Program-made: the position numbers and the translations under genes
Shown here: in pieces, positions 9,612 through 17,583 of the stretch
How the letters are laid out: each line of letters opens with the position of its first letter
Position numbering within the stretch: the stretch's first letter is position 1
DNA from: Candidatus Kapaibacterium sp.
GTDB lineage: Bacteria > Bacteroidota > Ignavibacteria > Kapaibacteriales > UBA2268
NCBI GenBank assembly: GCA_938038165.1
Contig: CALHRB010000339.1
Coordinates: 1 to 30,450 of the forward strand
DNA length: 30,450 bases
Reading direction: 5' to 3'
The notes under the pieces: model-generated
The model's input: the letters and a program-made list of their open reading frames with translations, nothing else
What the model was told of the DNA's origin: nothing
Database searches by the model: none

Positions 9612-9647
9612 AAAAGCCCTGAAGAAACATCCTCGGGGCTTTTTTTA
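9612..9647 (+). terminator. Terminator downstream of ribE, probably bidirectional
   Basis: An 11-base-pair stem (9612-9622 with 9633-9643, one G-T pair) closes a 10-base loop and runs into T's to 9647. The A-run at the other foot gives a weaker U-tail on the minus strand, so it can also end the convergent gene whose stop codon is at 9669. Confidence 0.85.
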
Positions 9648-9668
9648 TTTTATAGATTTTGTTGTTAA

Positions 9669-11510
9669 TCAGTGAATTGAAATCAAAGGAATAACAATTC
9701 TTTGGTCTTTATATTTAGCCACCAAAAAATAAAGACCCTGTATTGAGTTGAAATCAATCTTAATTGAACCTTCGCCTTCGGATATTAATCTATTTGTTTT
9801 ATAGTTCTGATTACCAAGTGCATCATAGACAGAAAATTCAACGATTTCAGATAGATCGCTTTTAGCAGAGTAATGAACGTTTAAATAGTTTATGAAAGGA
9901 TTTGGTGATATCCAAAGATTTAGAAGTTCATCCTTGCTTGAAAATTTATTATCATATACGGAAAGGCTCGAAACAACTTCTCCTACGAGTTCAACAAAGA
10001 AATCTTTTTCATTGAAAGCATCACTCGAAATTTTTATCAATCCTTTATAAACTCTTTCCTTAGGACGATAAGAAAATCTGACTATGAGCTTGACGGAATC
10101 TTTTGGTTTGATTGTTATAGGAACCTTAACAACCTGATGGAAATTGAAAGCATCATCATCGTTTTCTTCGATTTTCAGGTAGTTGATATTGAGATCCATA
10201 TCTCCGTCATTGCGAATATAAAAATCAATATCTTTTTTCAAATCAATTTGTTTGATTTTTCCGAAATCAACCTTTTTACCATAATTAGTTGCTATAATAG
10301 GACCTTGATTGCCTTTTCCGGCTGTACCGACGACATCAACATATCTGTAATCGGGGTTGGCATTTGTAAAAATTGATAGCTGGGCATTATAAAATTGCTT
10401 ATCCACTTTTGGGATGAAACGAACAATTACTTTATGAGATTGCCCTTTTTTCAAAGTTACTGGTTTATTGGGTTTTACCTCGCCACCTACTATCTGGAAG
10501 ACAGTATCTTCTTCCCACCAGGAAGTTTCTTTTATTATAAGATTTTCGGTTCCTATGCTTTTTAATTCCAATTCAATATCACGGGTTGAGTCAACCGGAA
10601 CGTGACCAAAATCAATTCTTAGTGGTTCAATGGAAAGAACAGGACCGTCGGGTGGAATATTTCCAAGAAGCCAAACCATAGCACGGTAAAGCAAAGATCC
10701 TCTGGGAATATCACCTGCAAAACCTTCGAAGCCCATACTCCAGGCTGCTATTCGTGACTTACCCCATTCAGCTTTAATTCCAACCAGGGTATCTGTTGCA
10801 TAAGCATTGTTCTTTCTGATTACATGATCAACAGGCTGGAAGATATTTCGATCCCGGGTTTGAAAGACATTAACACTCAAGTAATTTGCGAGAGGCCACC
10901 AAACCTCCGTTCCTGTATTGAATCCAATATTGCACCATTTAACTATGTTTTTTCCGATAGGACATTCCAAATCACCACGAATCCAAAAAGACCACCACAT
11001 CAGAGTATTGCCCTGAATGTGATGGAATGGAAGAACTCCGATATAGTTAATTCCGAGTGTATCCGTCAAAAACTTTTGAACTTCAGTGTTTTTTTCGCTA
11101 CTTCCAGCGTCAAAAGCATACCAAAGGAATTTTCTACCTGTTATCATAACATTTTTTCCTGCAACAATCATTTCCCTGATTTTCTGCAGAATGTTCAAAC
11201 CTCCAACGCTTGCGTTCAAAGGTAAATCCCCAAGAGGAAAAATGGCTAAATCATAATCTGTAATTTTATATTGACTGAATGTTGAAGTAGAAAAACTTGC
11301 CACCCTGGCATATTTTGCGTAAGTGTCTGTGTGTGCTTCGTCAGTGAAGTATTTGCCATAGGCTTCATCAGCAAATTCAGTATCGAAATTATTAAACAGT
11401 ATATACTTATATGGATTAACCTGTATCTTATCATTTCTCCCATCTCCTTTTGCTGAAAAGAAAGGAGATATCATAGTTAAACAAATAAGTAAAGGTAATA
11501 GCTTTTTCAT
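9669..11510 (-). CDS. T9SS cargo: shared unknown domain + two HYDIN/choice-of-anchor-D repeats + sorting domain (paralog A)
   Basis: Signal peptide at residues 1-20 (MKKLLPLLICLTMISPFFSA). Residues about 33-283 form a domain shared with the next two genes upstream (IL.FNNFD, ITDYDLAIFPLGDLPL, KIREMIVAGKNVMI, FLTDTLGINYI, QGN, CPIGKNI, DTLVGIKAEWGKSRIAAWSMGFEGFAG, LLYRAMVWLLG). Two Ig-like repeats of the HYDIN/ASPM/choice-of-anchor-D class follow (IDFGHVPVDSTRDIELELKSIGTENLII; VDFGKIKQIDLKKDIDFYIRNDGDMDLNI), then a T9SS type A domain (WISPNPFINYLNV...QGLYFLVAKYKDQ). A strong GAGGAGGGA site stands immediately before the ATG, and the gene begins 16 bases after the stop of paralog B, so the two are almost certainly one transcript. 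It ends at the terminator at 9612-9647. Extracellular or surface location is well supported; the biochemical role is unknown. Confidence 0.85.
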   Translation of the reverse strand: MKKLLPLLICLTMISPFFSAKGDGRNDKIQVNPYKYILFNNFDTEFADEAYGKYFTDEAHTDTYAKYARVASFSTSTFSQYKITDYDLAIFPLGDLPLNASVGGLNILQKIREMIVAGKNVMITGRKFLWYAFDAGSSEKNTEVQKFLTDTLGINYIGVLPFHHIQGNTLMWWSFWIRGDLECPIGKNIVKWCNIGFNTGTEVWWPLANYLSVNVFQTRDRNIFQPVDHVIRKNNAYATDTLVGIKAEWGKSRIAAWSMGFEGFAGDIPRGSLLYRAMVWLLGNIPPDGPVLSIEPLRIDFGHVPVDSTRDIELELKSIGTENLIIKETSWWEEDTVFQIVGGEVKPNKPVTLKKGQSHKVIVRFIPKVDKQFYNAQLSIFTNANPDYRYVDVVGTAGKGNQGPIIATNYGKKVDFGKIKQIDLKKDIDFYIRNDGDMDLNINYLKIEENDDDAFNFHQVVKVPITIKPKDSVKLIVRFSYRPKERVYKGLIKISSDAFNEKDFFVELVGEVVSSLSVYDNKFSSKDELLNLWISPNPFINYLNVHYSAKSDLSEIVEFSVYDALGNQNYKTNRLISEGEGSIKIDFNSIQGLYFLVAKYKDQRIVIPLISIH

Positions 11511-11520
11511 TCCCTCCTCA
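11511..11520 (-). promoter_or_regulatory. Strong Shine-Dalgarno site in the 16-base gap between paralogs B and A
   Basis: Read on the minus strand this is TGAGGAGGGA directly followed by ATG. The purine-rich core is unusually close to the start codon (2-4 bases), but there is no other in-frame start that would give the same signal peptide. It implies independent, efficient translation of the downstream cistron. Confidence 0.65.
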
Positions 11521-11526
11521 TGATTT

Positions 11527-13299
11527 TTATTTGATATAAATTATGGGTTTTGAATATCTTTGATTTTTGTTTTCTAATATTAAATAATACAATCCAGAGC
11601 TTAAATCTTTATTAATTTCATGTTTGAATTCCATTTGATAAAATGATTCAATAATATTTTCATAAACCAACTTTCCGTCTGCGGAAACTAAACTTATTTT
11701 TACTGGGGAGTTAATCGGATTTACTGAACTGATATAAATTTGAATTTTCTCGGTTACTGGATTTGATAAAACACCAAAATCGAACTCATTAAAATTGGCT
11801 GTGGTTACGTTACTCGGTGAAATTCCTTCGCCAGTGAGTTTAATTTGTAGGATGGGTGCATTCAAGGCATCTGAGTATATCATTAGTGTTCCATCATATA
11901 ACTTTTCTTCTTTTGGCTGGAAATAAACTTCTTTGATTTTTTTACTACCAGAAGGTATCTTTGCACTTCTGGTGCCGTCTCCAAAGAAAATTCCTGAACC
12001 TTCATCCAGTGCAAAAATACTGTCAATGATTAAAGTTGTATTACCACTGTTAATAATATCGAAAGACCTGGTGATTTTTTCGCCAACGGGAACTCTACCA
12101 AAATCTAATTTATTATCAGACAAGCTAATACTGATAATTCCGCCTGATCTTAATTCACCATTGCCAGTTAAATTTATAGCCTTTTCGGATTCTAATTGAG
12201 AATTTGATTTAATTATCAAAAAATCAGAGTAATATGCTTTTTCTTTTGGCTTAAAACTAATTGTTACGGTGTGGAGTTCTCCTGATTTAAGCGTAACTGG
12301 TTTGCCACCGTCTGTTATTGAAAAAGCATTTTTACCGCTGAAATTTTCGATCTCGATGGAAGAAACAATTAAAGGTTCGCTTCCTATATTCCGAAAGGTA
12401 ACTGTTGATTCGGAACTATCTCCAACGTAAACATAGCCAAAATTTACGTTTTCGTCTAAAGATTCAATTTGTGCGCCAGGCTGTGGTTCACCTTCAATGA
12501 ACCAGTTCAAAGCTCTTTCAATCAGGGAATAACGGAACGGGTTGCCCGCAATATTTTCAAAGCCATAGCTCCAAAAAACAATCTTTGAGTTTCCGATTTG
12601 AGTTCTTATACCAAGTAAAGTGTCAGTTAAAGGTGCTGGGTGAGACCTAGTAAAAATATCAACTGGAAAATATTTGTTTGGATCTTTGGTTTTGAAAACA
12701 TCAACATAAAATATTGTATCAAGAGGATAATAAGTTCTTGCTCCCTGAGTATATCCCTGATTACAGAATCTAACATCAGCCCTGCCGATGGGGTCTTTTG
12801 GGGCACCTCTGACAACGTAACCCTGAAAATAAATTGTGTTTCCACTTACGTAATGAACAGGCAACCTTTTTATGAAATCTATTCCAAGAGTATTAGTAAG
12901 AAAATTATTGACATCAGGATGTTTAACTTTGGAGTTTGGATCGAATTCGCCCCATAGTCCATTCTTTGAGATTATCATAACACTTTTGCCCGAATCTATC
13001 ATTTGTTTGATCTTATCAATGACATAATGCTTGCCTGTTGGAGTTCTTACGCTCAAAGGATACTCACCGAGAGCAAAGATTGCTACTTCATAATCAGTGA
13101 TGTTTATTAGGTCAAAAGTTTCATCGGAAAAAGGCAGGGATTCTAATTCTCTTCCGCAATAATACCTAAGGTTATTTTCGTATGCATCTGCATTGTATTT
13201 TGGGTCGAAATTGTTGAAATAAACATAATAACATGATTTTGTGTTGACAGATGGAATAAGAATTATAATCAGCGATAAGATCATAAATTTTATTTTCAT
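11527..13299 (-). CDS. T9SS cargo: shared unknown domain + two HYDIN/choice-of-anchor-D repeats + sorting domain (paralog B)
   Basis: Signal peptide MKIKFMILSLIIILIPSVNT. The shared domain spans about residues 24-268 (YVYFNNFD, ITDYEVAIFALGEYPL, KIKQMIDSGKSVMI, FLTNTLGIDFI, SGNTIYF, DPIGRAD, DTLLGIRTQIGNSKIVFWSYGFENIAGNP, LIERALNWF) and is plainly homologous to paralog A. Two HYDIN-type repeats follow (VNFGYVYVGDSSESTVTFRNIGSEPLIV; LDFGRVPVGEKITRSFDIINSGNTTLII), then a sorting domain ending GLYYLILENKNQRYSKPIIYIK. An AGGAG site lies seven bases before the ATG. The gene is co-directional with both neighbours, 145 bases after paralog C and 16 before paralog A. The shared domain has an alternating strand/helix pattern resembling class I glutamine-amidotransferase-like folds, which is inference only; no catalytic Cys-His-Glu set is conserved among the three. 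Confidence 0.85.
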   Translation of the reverse strand: MKIKFMILSLIIILIPSVNTKSCYYVYFNNFDPKYNADAYENNLRYYCGRELESLPFSDETFDLINITDYEVAIFALGEYPLSVRTPTGKHYVIDKIKQMIDSGKSVMIISKNGLWGEFDPNSKVKHPDVNNFLTNTLGIDFIKRLPVHYVSGNTIYFQGYVVRGAPKDPIGRADVRFCNQGYTQGARTYYPLDTIFYVDVFKTKDPNKYFPVDIFTRSHPAPLTDTLLGIRTQIGNSKIVFWSYGFENIAGNPFRYSLIERALNWFIEGEPQPGAQIESLDENVNFGYVYVGDSSESTVTFRNIGSEPLIVSSIEIENFSGKNAFSITDGGKPVTLKSGELHTVTISFKPKEKAYYSDFLIIKSNSQLESEKAINLTGNGELRSGGIISISLSDNKLDFGRVPVGEKITRSFDIINSGNTTLIIDSIFALDEGSGIFFGDGTRSAKIPSGSKKIKEVYFQPKEEKLYDGTLMIYSDALNAPILQIKLTGEGISPSNVTTANFNEFDFGVLSNPVTEKIQIYISSVNPINSPVKISLVSADGKLVYENIIESFYQMEFKHEINKDLSSGLYYLILENKNQRYSKPIIYIK

Positions 13300-13369
13300 T
13301 TCTGTCTCCTTTGTTAATAATTGAGACTTGCTTTAATTTAAATTTAGTATAAGTTTTTGATTATAAGTT

Positions 13370-13409
13370 GGGATGAATCCACCTGTTAATTTTCGATGGA
13401 TTCATTCCC
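13370..13409 (-). other. Long imperfect hairpin between paralogs C and B
   Basis: GGGATGAATCCA (13370-13381) pairs with TGGATTCATTCCC (13397-13409): 12 base pairs with one bulged T and a 15-base loop. It lies 36 bases after the stop of the upstream minus-strand gene. There is no T-run after it in the direction of transcription, so it is not a canonical intrinsic terminator; an mRNA-stabilising or processing stem, or a weak terminator, is possible. Confidence 0.5.
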
Positions 13410-13444
13410 AAAGCTTCAATTATCTGCTAACAATAATTTTAAAA

Positions 13445-16204
13445 TTATTTGTTTATTATTACAGGCAAATTAACCTTTGCACCTTCAATATTTGCAATAA
13501 TGAAATAAACACCAGAGCTTAAATTTTCAATGTTAAAATCAATTCGGTAATATCCGGGATTTGTGGTTTGTTCAAATAGATTACTAATGAATCTGCCACT
13601 TATATCAATCAGCTGAATATTAAGATTTTTCGGGGTATTACCACCGAGGGAGAATTCTATTATACCATTAATGGATATTGGATTTGGAGTTGCCTTGATT
13701 TTAAACAAACCATCTTCGGAAATAGCTTCGGTAACAGAAGAGGCTACATCAGACTCACCAACTAACTGAATTTCGAAAACCGGGAAATTTTTAGCATTTG
13801 AACTAACTGATATAGTTCCTTCATAGGTTTTATTTTCTTCAGCAGGGCTGAATTTAATTGTAATAGACCGGCTGTCATCTTTTGGAACTGTACCGGGTTC
13901 GTTGCCATCAACAAATGAAAAAACTCCGTTATCATTTTTTGTGAATTTGATTTCGCTGATAACCAAATCGTCACTACCGGTATTAAAAAGCACAACATCT
14001 TTATTCATTGATTTACCAGGTTTGACCTTCGGGTTAATCCATTCAATTTTTTGTTTGTTGGCTGTGATTTGAGCACCGGCACCCGGAGCACCTTCGGCAA
14101 TAAGGTTTACGACTTCATCTTTTGCATTTTCAGCATTAGAAGTAATAAATATAGAACCATCATATTTCTTTGCAGCTTTTGGTGTAAATTTGACTGTAAC
14201 GGCTATCTGATTGCCCGGTTTAATGGTAATGGGGGTTGTTCCTCCTGCAGTTATTACGAAAACACCATCGGGGTCATAGTCCGGATCGTTATAAAGTTGA
14301 GAAATGATTAAGTCCTTGTCTCCGTCATTTTTAATCGAGAAAGACATTTCTTTTGAGCTGCCGACTTGAACTTTATCAAAATTCAATGTGGAGTTGGACA
14401 AAGTAATTTTCGGTCCACCGGAGGATGTGGTTGATGTGAGCCATTTCATAGCCTGAGATAGTAATTTAGCTCTTGCACCTTGATCATCAAAGGCTCCTAA
14501 TTCAAAACCACAATATATAACTTTAGAGAAACCATTATCAACTTTGAAACCTGCGATATCTGATGCTTTGTTATTGTAAGTGAAACAGGCTGTTGCCTTA
14601 CTGTTCGAAGGTATTGAAAATACGTCGGAAAAGAAGTTATAACCATTCTGAGGATTTGCATTACTCGGGGCGATGATATTCATACCCACAGGATCACTAT
14701 CAATTCCATTAACGTTATATCTGTTAATGCTAATATTATTACCACTGATAGTATATCTTTGATCGGCTCGAGTCCAATTTACTCCCAATTGGTCAGTAAA
14801 GAAAGACCTGTACTGAGCTGGGGCGTTGAATTGTGCGGTATAAGCATAAAATCCGTTGCAGTCAGAAAAGATAAGAACATTTTTTCTCATACTAATCATT
14901 GAACTTATAGTATTCAGCATTGAAATTGTCAGGGGATTAATTCCTATACTGCTGCCAGTAAAATATGAAGACGTGCTGAAGATAGCTACATCAAAATTTG
15001 TTGGAGGATAAGCCTGAATAGTCTCGTCGGCATATGGAATAACAGCCAGATCTTTGTTGTAAACTGATAACTGTGCAAAAGCGTTTATATAATGAGTTAT
15101 CCACGGATTATAACCGGAATATAGAGCATATTTTGTATTGTCAGTTAGTATATAAAAATCTGCGGTTGTGGGAGAACTTGCAGATGTTGTAATAGGAGTA
15201 GCTTTTACAACAATAGCAGCAAAACCGGCGTTATCTTTTGTTTTGACAGTTACAGTAACTTCGGTTGATGCATTTGCTGCAAGTGTTGTTGAAGTGGGGC
15301 TGACGGTTGCTGTCCAACCTGTTGGCAAAAAGCTTGACTGGTCAATAACAATATCGAATTTATAGCTTGACTTGTTGGGATTTGTTAATGTGATTTTTTT
15401 TGTTAATGTGTTATTTCTGGCTGAGGTAAGGAATCTGTCAGCAATTGTTTCAAATTTACCAGTAATCATACTTTGAGCAGCCTGATAAACTTCCTTGGTC
15501 CCATCATCCTGAATGAAAGCAACTATGTAAACCTTTGACTTATCCCAACTTGATTGTAGTGTGTAGTTTTGAGTGAATTTCTTTGTCTCGTTTGCGGCAA
15601 TAGAAATTGTTGTTCCATTGTGATCGGGAAGCATTCTTCTGACCACCCAGGGAAATTCTTTCTCTCCGTTTGATCCCGGTGGGGTGGTAAATACTACATT
15701 TTGTTCAACAACCGCAATTCTTAGCTTCTTGTTTGTTAATTCCTGTGAGGAGTGAACCTCAACTTCAACTGTTGCAGAGGAACCTGTTCTCGTTTCGGTC
15801 ACATTTATTGTGATTGGAGACATTTGACTCCTCAAAGCATTAACAGAAGATCCAATATTGGCGACACTGGCTGGATGACCGCGTACAGTTCCAAGGAAAA
15901 CATAATGTGGAACACCTGTAACATTGTAATACTGAGTCCTTCCGTTATGCATTGTTGGATTTTCAGCATTAAATGGATCGTACCCGGGGAAATTTGGGTG
16001 AAATGCTATTGGAATTAAAACATCCAAGTTATTTTTTACATAGCTATGGAAAGTTGGATTTGAAGCCGCACAAGGTCCGCAAGAGGCGTTAGTAAAATGT
16101 TCAATTAGACCTTTTTTAGGTGAGTCCGAAAAGCTTAAATGTGTGCAGAGAAAAAAAGCCAATGCAATCACTAATAAACTTGTAATGAGTTTGAAATTGT
16201 TCAT
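13445..16204 (-). CDS. T9SS cargo: Omp28/thioredoxin-like head + shared unknown domain + HYDIN repeats + sorting domain (paralog C)
   Basis: After a signal peptide (about residues 1-26), residues 30-245 look like Omp28-related/thioredoxin-fold proteins: GLIEHFTNASCGPCAASNP with a CGPC pair (C42, C45) and a GVPHYVF cis-proline loop (97-103). Residues about 255-350 look like a NEW3-type beta-sandwich (LTKKITLTNPNKSSYKFDIVI...GWTATVSPTSTTLAANASTEVTVTV). Residues about 355-590 repeat the domain of the two downstream genes (FDVAIFS, MISMRKNVLIFSD, FFTDQLGVNWT, ISGN, DPVGMNI, IAGFKVDNGFSKVIYCGFELGAF, LLSQAMKWL). Two HYDIN-type repeats (about 600-815) and a T9SS domain (TPNPISINGIIEFSL...SSGVYFIIANIEG) finish the protein. 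An AGGAT site precedes the start. The Trx motif suggests disulfide chemistry outside the inner membrane; this is inference. Confidence 0.85.
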   Translation of the reverse strand: MNNFKLITSLLVIALAFFLCTHLSFSDSPKKGLIEHFTNASCGPCAASNPTFHSYVKNNLDVLIPIAFHPNFPGYDPFNAENPTMHNGRTQYYNVTGVPHYVFLGTVRGHPASVANIGSSVNALRSQMSPITINVTETRTGSSATVEVEVHSSQELTNKKLRIAVVEQNVVFTTPPGSNGEKEFPWVVRRMLPDHNGTTISIAANETKKFTQNYTLQSSWDKSKVYIVAFIQDDGTKEVYQAAQSMITGKFETIADRFLTSARNNTLTKKITLTNPNKSSYKFDIVIDQSSFLPTGWTATVSPTSTTLAANASTEVTVTVKTKDNAGFAAIVVKATPITTSASSPTTADFYILTDNTKYALYSGYNPWITHYINAFAQLSVYNKDLAVIPYADETIQAYPPTNFDVAIFSTSSYFTGSSIGINPLTISMLNTISSMISMRKNVLIFSDCNGFYAYTAQFNAPAQYRSFFTDQLGVNWTRADQRYTISGNNISINRYNVNGIDSDPVGMNIIAPSNANPQNGYNFFSDVFSIPSNSKATACFTYNNKASDIAGFKVDNGFSKVIYCGFELGAFDDQGARAKLLSQAMKWLTSTTSSGGPKITLSNSTLNFDKVQVGSSKEMSFSIKNDGDKDLIISQLYNDPDYDPDGVFVITAGGTTPITIKPGNQIAVTVKFTPKAAKKYDGSIFITSNAENAKDEVVNLIAEGAPGAGAQITANKQKIEWINPKVKPGKSMNKDVVLFNTGSDDLVISEIKFTKNDNGVFSFVDGNEPGTVPKDDSRSITIKFSPAEENKTYEGTISVSSNAKNFPVFEIQLVGESDVASSVTEAISEDGLFKIKATPNPISINGIIEFSLGGNTPKNLNIQLIDISGRFISNLFEQTTNPGYYRIDFNIENLSSGVYFIIANIEGAKVNLPVIINK

Positions 16205-16324
16205 AGTTTATCCTACAATAAAATAAAAAAAATGATAATTTTTTTTATAACACAAATATAGTCAATAAAGTTACAAGAATTTTGTTATTTTTCAAAAAAA
16301 ATTAATATTAGATAATATATATTT

Positions 16325-17518
16325 CTAAGGAATTGCCATTACTCCAAGAATGGCTTTGCGAGATGCTCCGGTTGCCGACATAATATTTCCGTGCAAATTG
16401 CCAAGAGTTCTCCAAGCCAAATAAGCAAAACATAACGCTTCTTTTGCATCATAGGGGATACCAAAATCATCTGATAAAAACAATTCAACTTCAGGGAGTA
16501 ATGTTTTGATTCTATCAATAATGAATAAATTCTGAGAGCCACCACCAGATACAATTAATTTCCCTCTAGGCTTTGCATTTTTTCTGATATTTTCGCAAAT
16601 ACTCCAGGCGGTAAACTCTGACAAAGTACAAACAAAGTCGTTATAATCAAATTTATCAAGTCTAGCCCAGTTGATGATTGAGGAAATATAATCTTCATTG
16701 AAAAATTCTCTTCCCGTTGATTTAGGTGGGGATTTATGAACGAATTCATTTTGTTTCAAAACCTCGAATAAAGATTCAATTATTTTTCCACTCCTTGCAT
16801 GAAATCCTAAATCATCATAAGGTTGATTGAAGTATTTTTGCATAAAAATGTCAATCAAAACATTGCCGGGACCGGTATCGAAAGCAACAACGTCATCTTC
16901 TGAAGCATTGGCAGGTATGTATGTTATATTTGATATACCCCCGATATTTAGCATGGTAACATCTTCAGTTTGGCTTCTGAAAAAATAGTAGTCAAAAATA
17001 GGGACTAATGGTGCTCCTTGACCACCAAGTGCTATGTCAGCTGATCTAAAGTCGCCAACAACGGGAACATTTATAAGATTTGCAAGGTACGAGGCAGAGC
17101 CTAACTGCAAAGTATGTCCAATTTTTTCCTGATTCTTAACATCATTTGTTTTTGGTTCGTGCCAAACAGTTTGACCGTGAATGCTGATGGCATCCAAATC
17201 CAGTGCTGATAATGCGGCAGATTTGAGAATTGCTTTCACTGATATGGAATATAGTCTGGATAGTTCAGAATTCACAAAAGATAATTCAGAAATGCTTGAA
17301 TCTGATCTTATTATTTTGTGGATTAGTTGAGTTATTTTATCGGGTATTTCTGATTTATGCTGTTCGATTATTTCAAATTGATGTCTTCCGGAATTATCAA
17401 CTGAAAATGAGGCTAATACCGCATCCATTGAATCAACGGAAGTCCCGGTCATCAAGCCACAGATAATCCTTGGCTTCGAAAGCCATTGTTTTGAATTTAA
17501 TAAACTAAAATCTGACAT
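16325..17518 (-). CDS. anmK: Anhydro-N-acetylmuramic acid kinase (EC 2.7.1.170)
   Basis: AnmK cleaves and phosphorylates 1,6-anhydro-MurNAc to MurNAc-6-phosphate with ATP, a step in recycling of peptidoglycan turnover products in the cytoplasm. The family signatures are all present: GLMTGTSVDSMDAVL (residues 21-35), SIHGQTVWH, LGSASYLAN, VVGDFRSADIALGGQGAPLVP, LNIGGISNITYI, AFDTGPGNVLID and the C-terminal IVSGGGSQN. At 397 residues it is slightly longer than the E. coli enzyme because of about 16 extra N-terminal residues; a start further in would lose nothing essential, but I see no better one. No clear Shine-Dalgarno sequence is visible; instead a strong hairpin ends 14 bases before the ATG. 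It lies 65 bases after the OPT transporter gene on the same strand, so co-transcription is plausible. Confidence 0.95.
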   Translation of the reverse strand: MSDFSLLNSKQWLSKPRIICGLMTGTSVDSMDAVLASFSVDNSGRHQFEIIEQHKSEIPDKITQLIHKIIRSDSSISELSFVNSELSRLYSISVKAILKSAALSALDLDAISIHGQTVWHEPKTNDVKNQEKIGHTLQLGSASYLANLINVPVVGDFRSADIALGGQGAPLVPIFDYYFFRSQTEDVTMLNIGGISNITYIPANASEDDVVAFDTGPGNVLIDIFMQKYFNQPYDDLGFHARSGKIIESLFEVLKQNEFVHKSPPKSTGREFFNEDYISSIINWARLDKFDYNDFVCTLSEFTAWSICENIRKNAKPRGKLIVSGGGSQNLFIIDRIKTLLPEVELFLSDDFGIPYDAKEALCFAYLAWRTLGNLHGNIMSATGASRKAILGVMAIP

Positions 17519-17532
17519 TTGAGCAAATCGAA

Positions 17533-17558
17533 AGCAAGGGGTTAAACAACCCCTTGCT
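17533..17558 (-). terminator. Perfect GC-rich hairpin between the OPT transporter and anmK (weak terminator or attenuator)
   Basis: AGCAAGGGG (17533-17541) pairs perfectly with CCCCTTGCT (17550-17558); two further T-A pairs leave a 4-base loop. On the transcribed (minus) strand it is followed only by TTCGATTT, a poor U-tract, then the anmK start. It could reduce transcription into anmK rather than block it. Confidence 0.5.
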
Positions 17559-17583
17559 ATTATCGTGAAAATGTAAAGAACAA

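Noticed and set aside
10824..11225. 133-residue open frame on the plus strand
   Set aside because: Antisense to paralog A, whose signal peptide, repeats and sorting domain are clear; no independent support.
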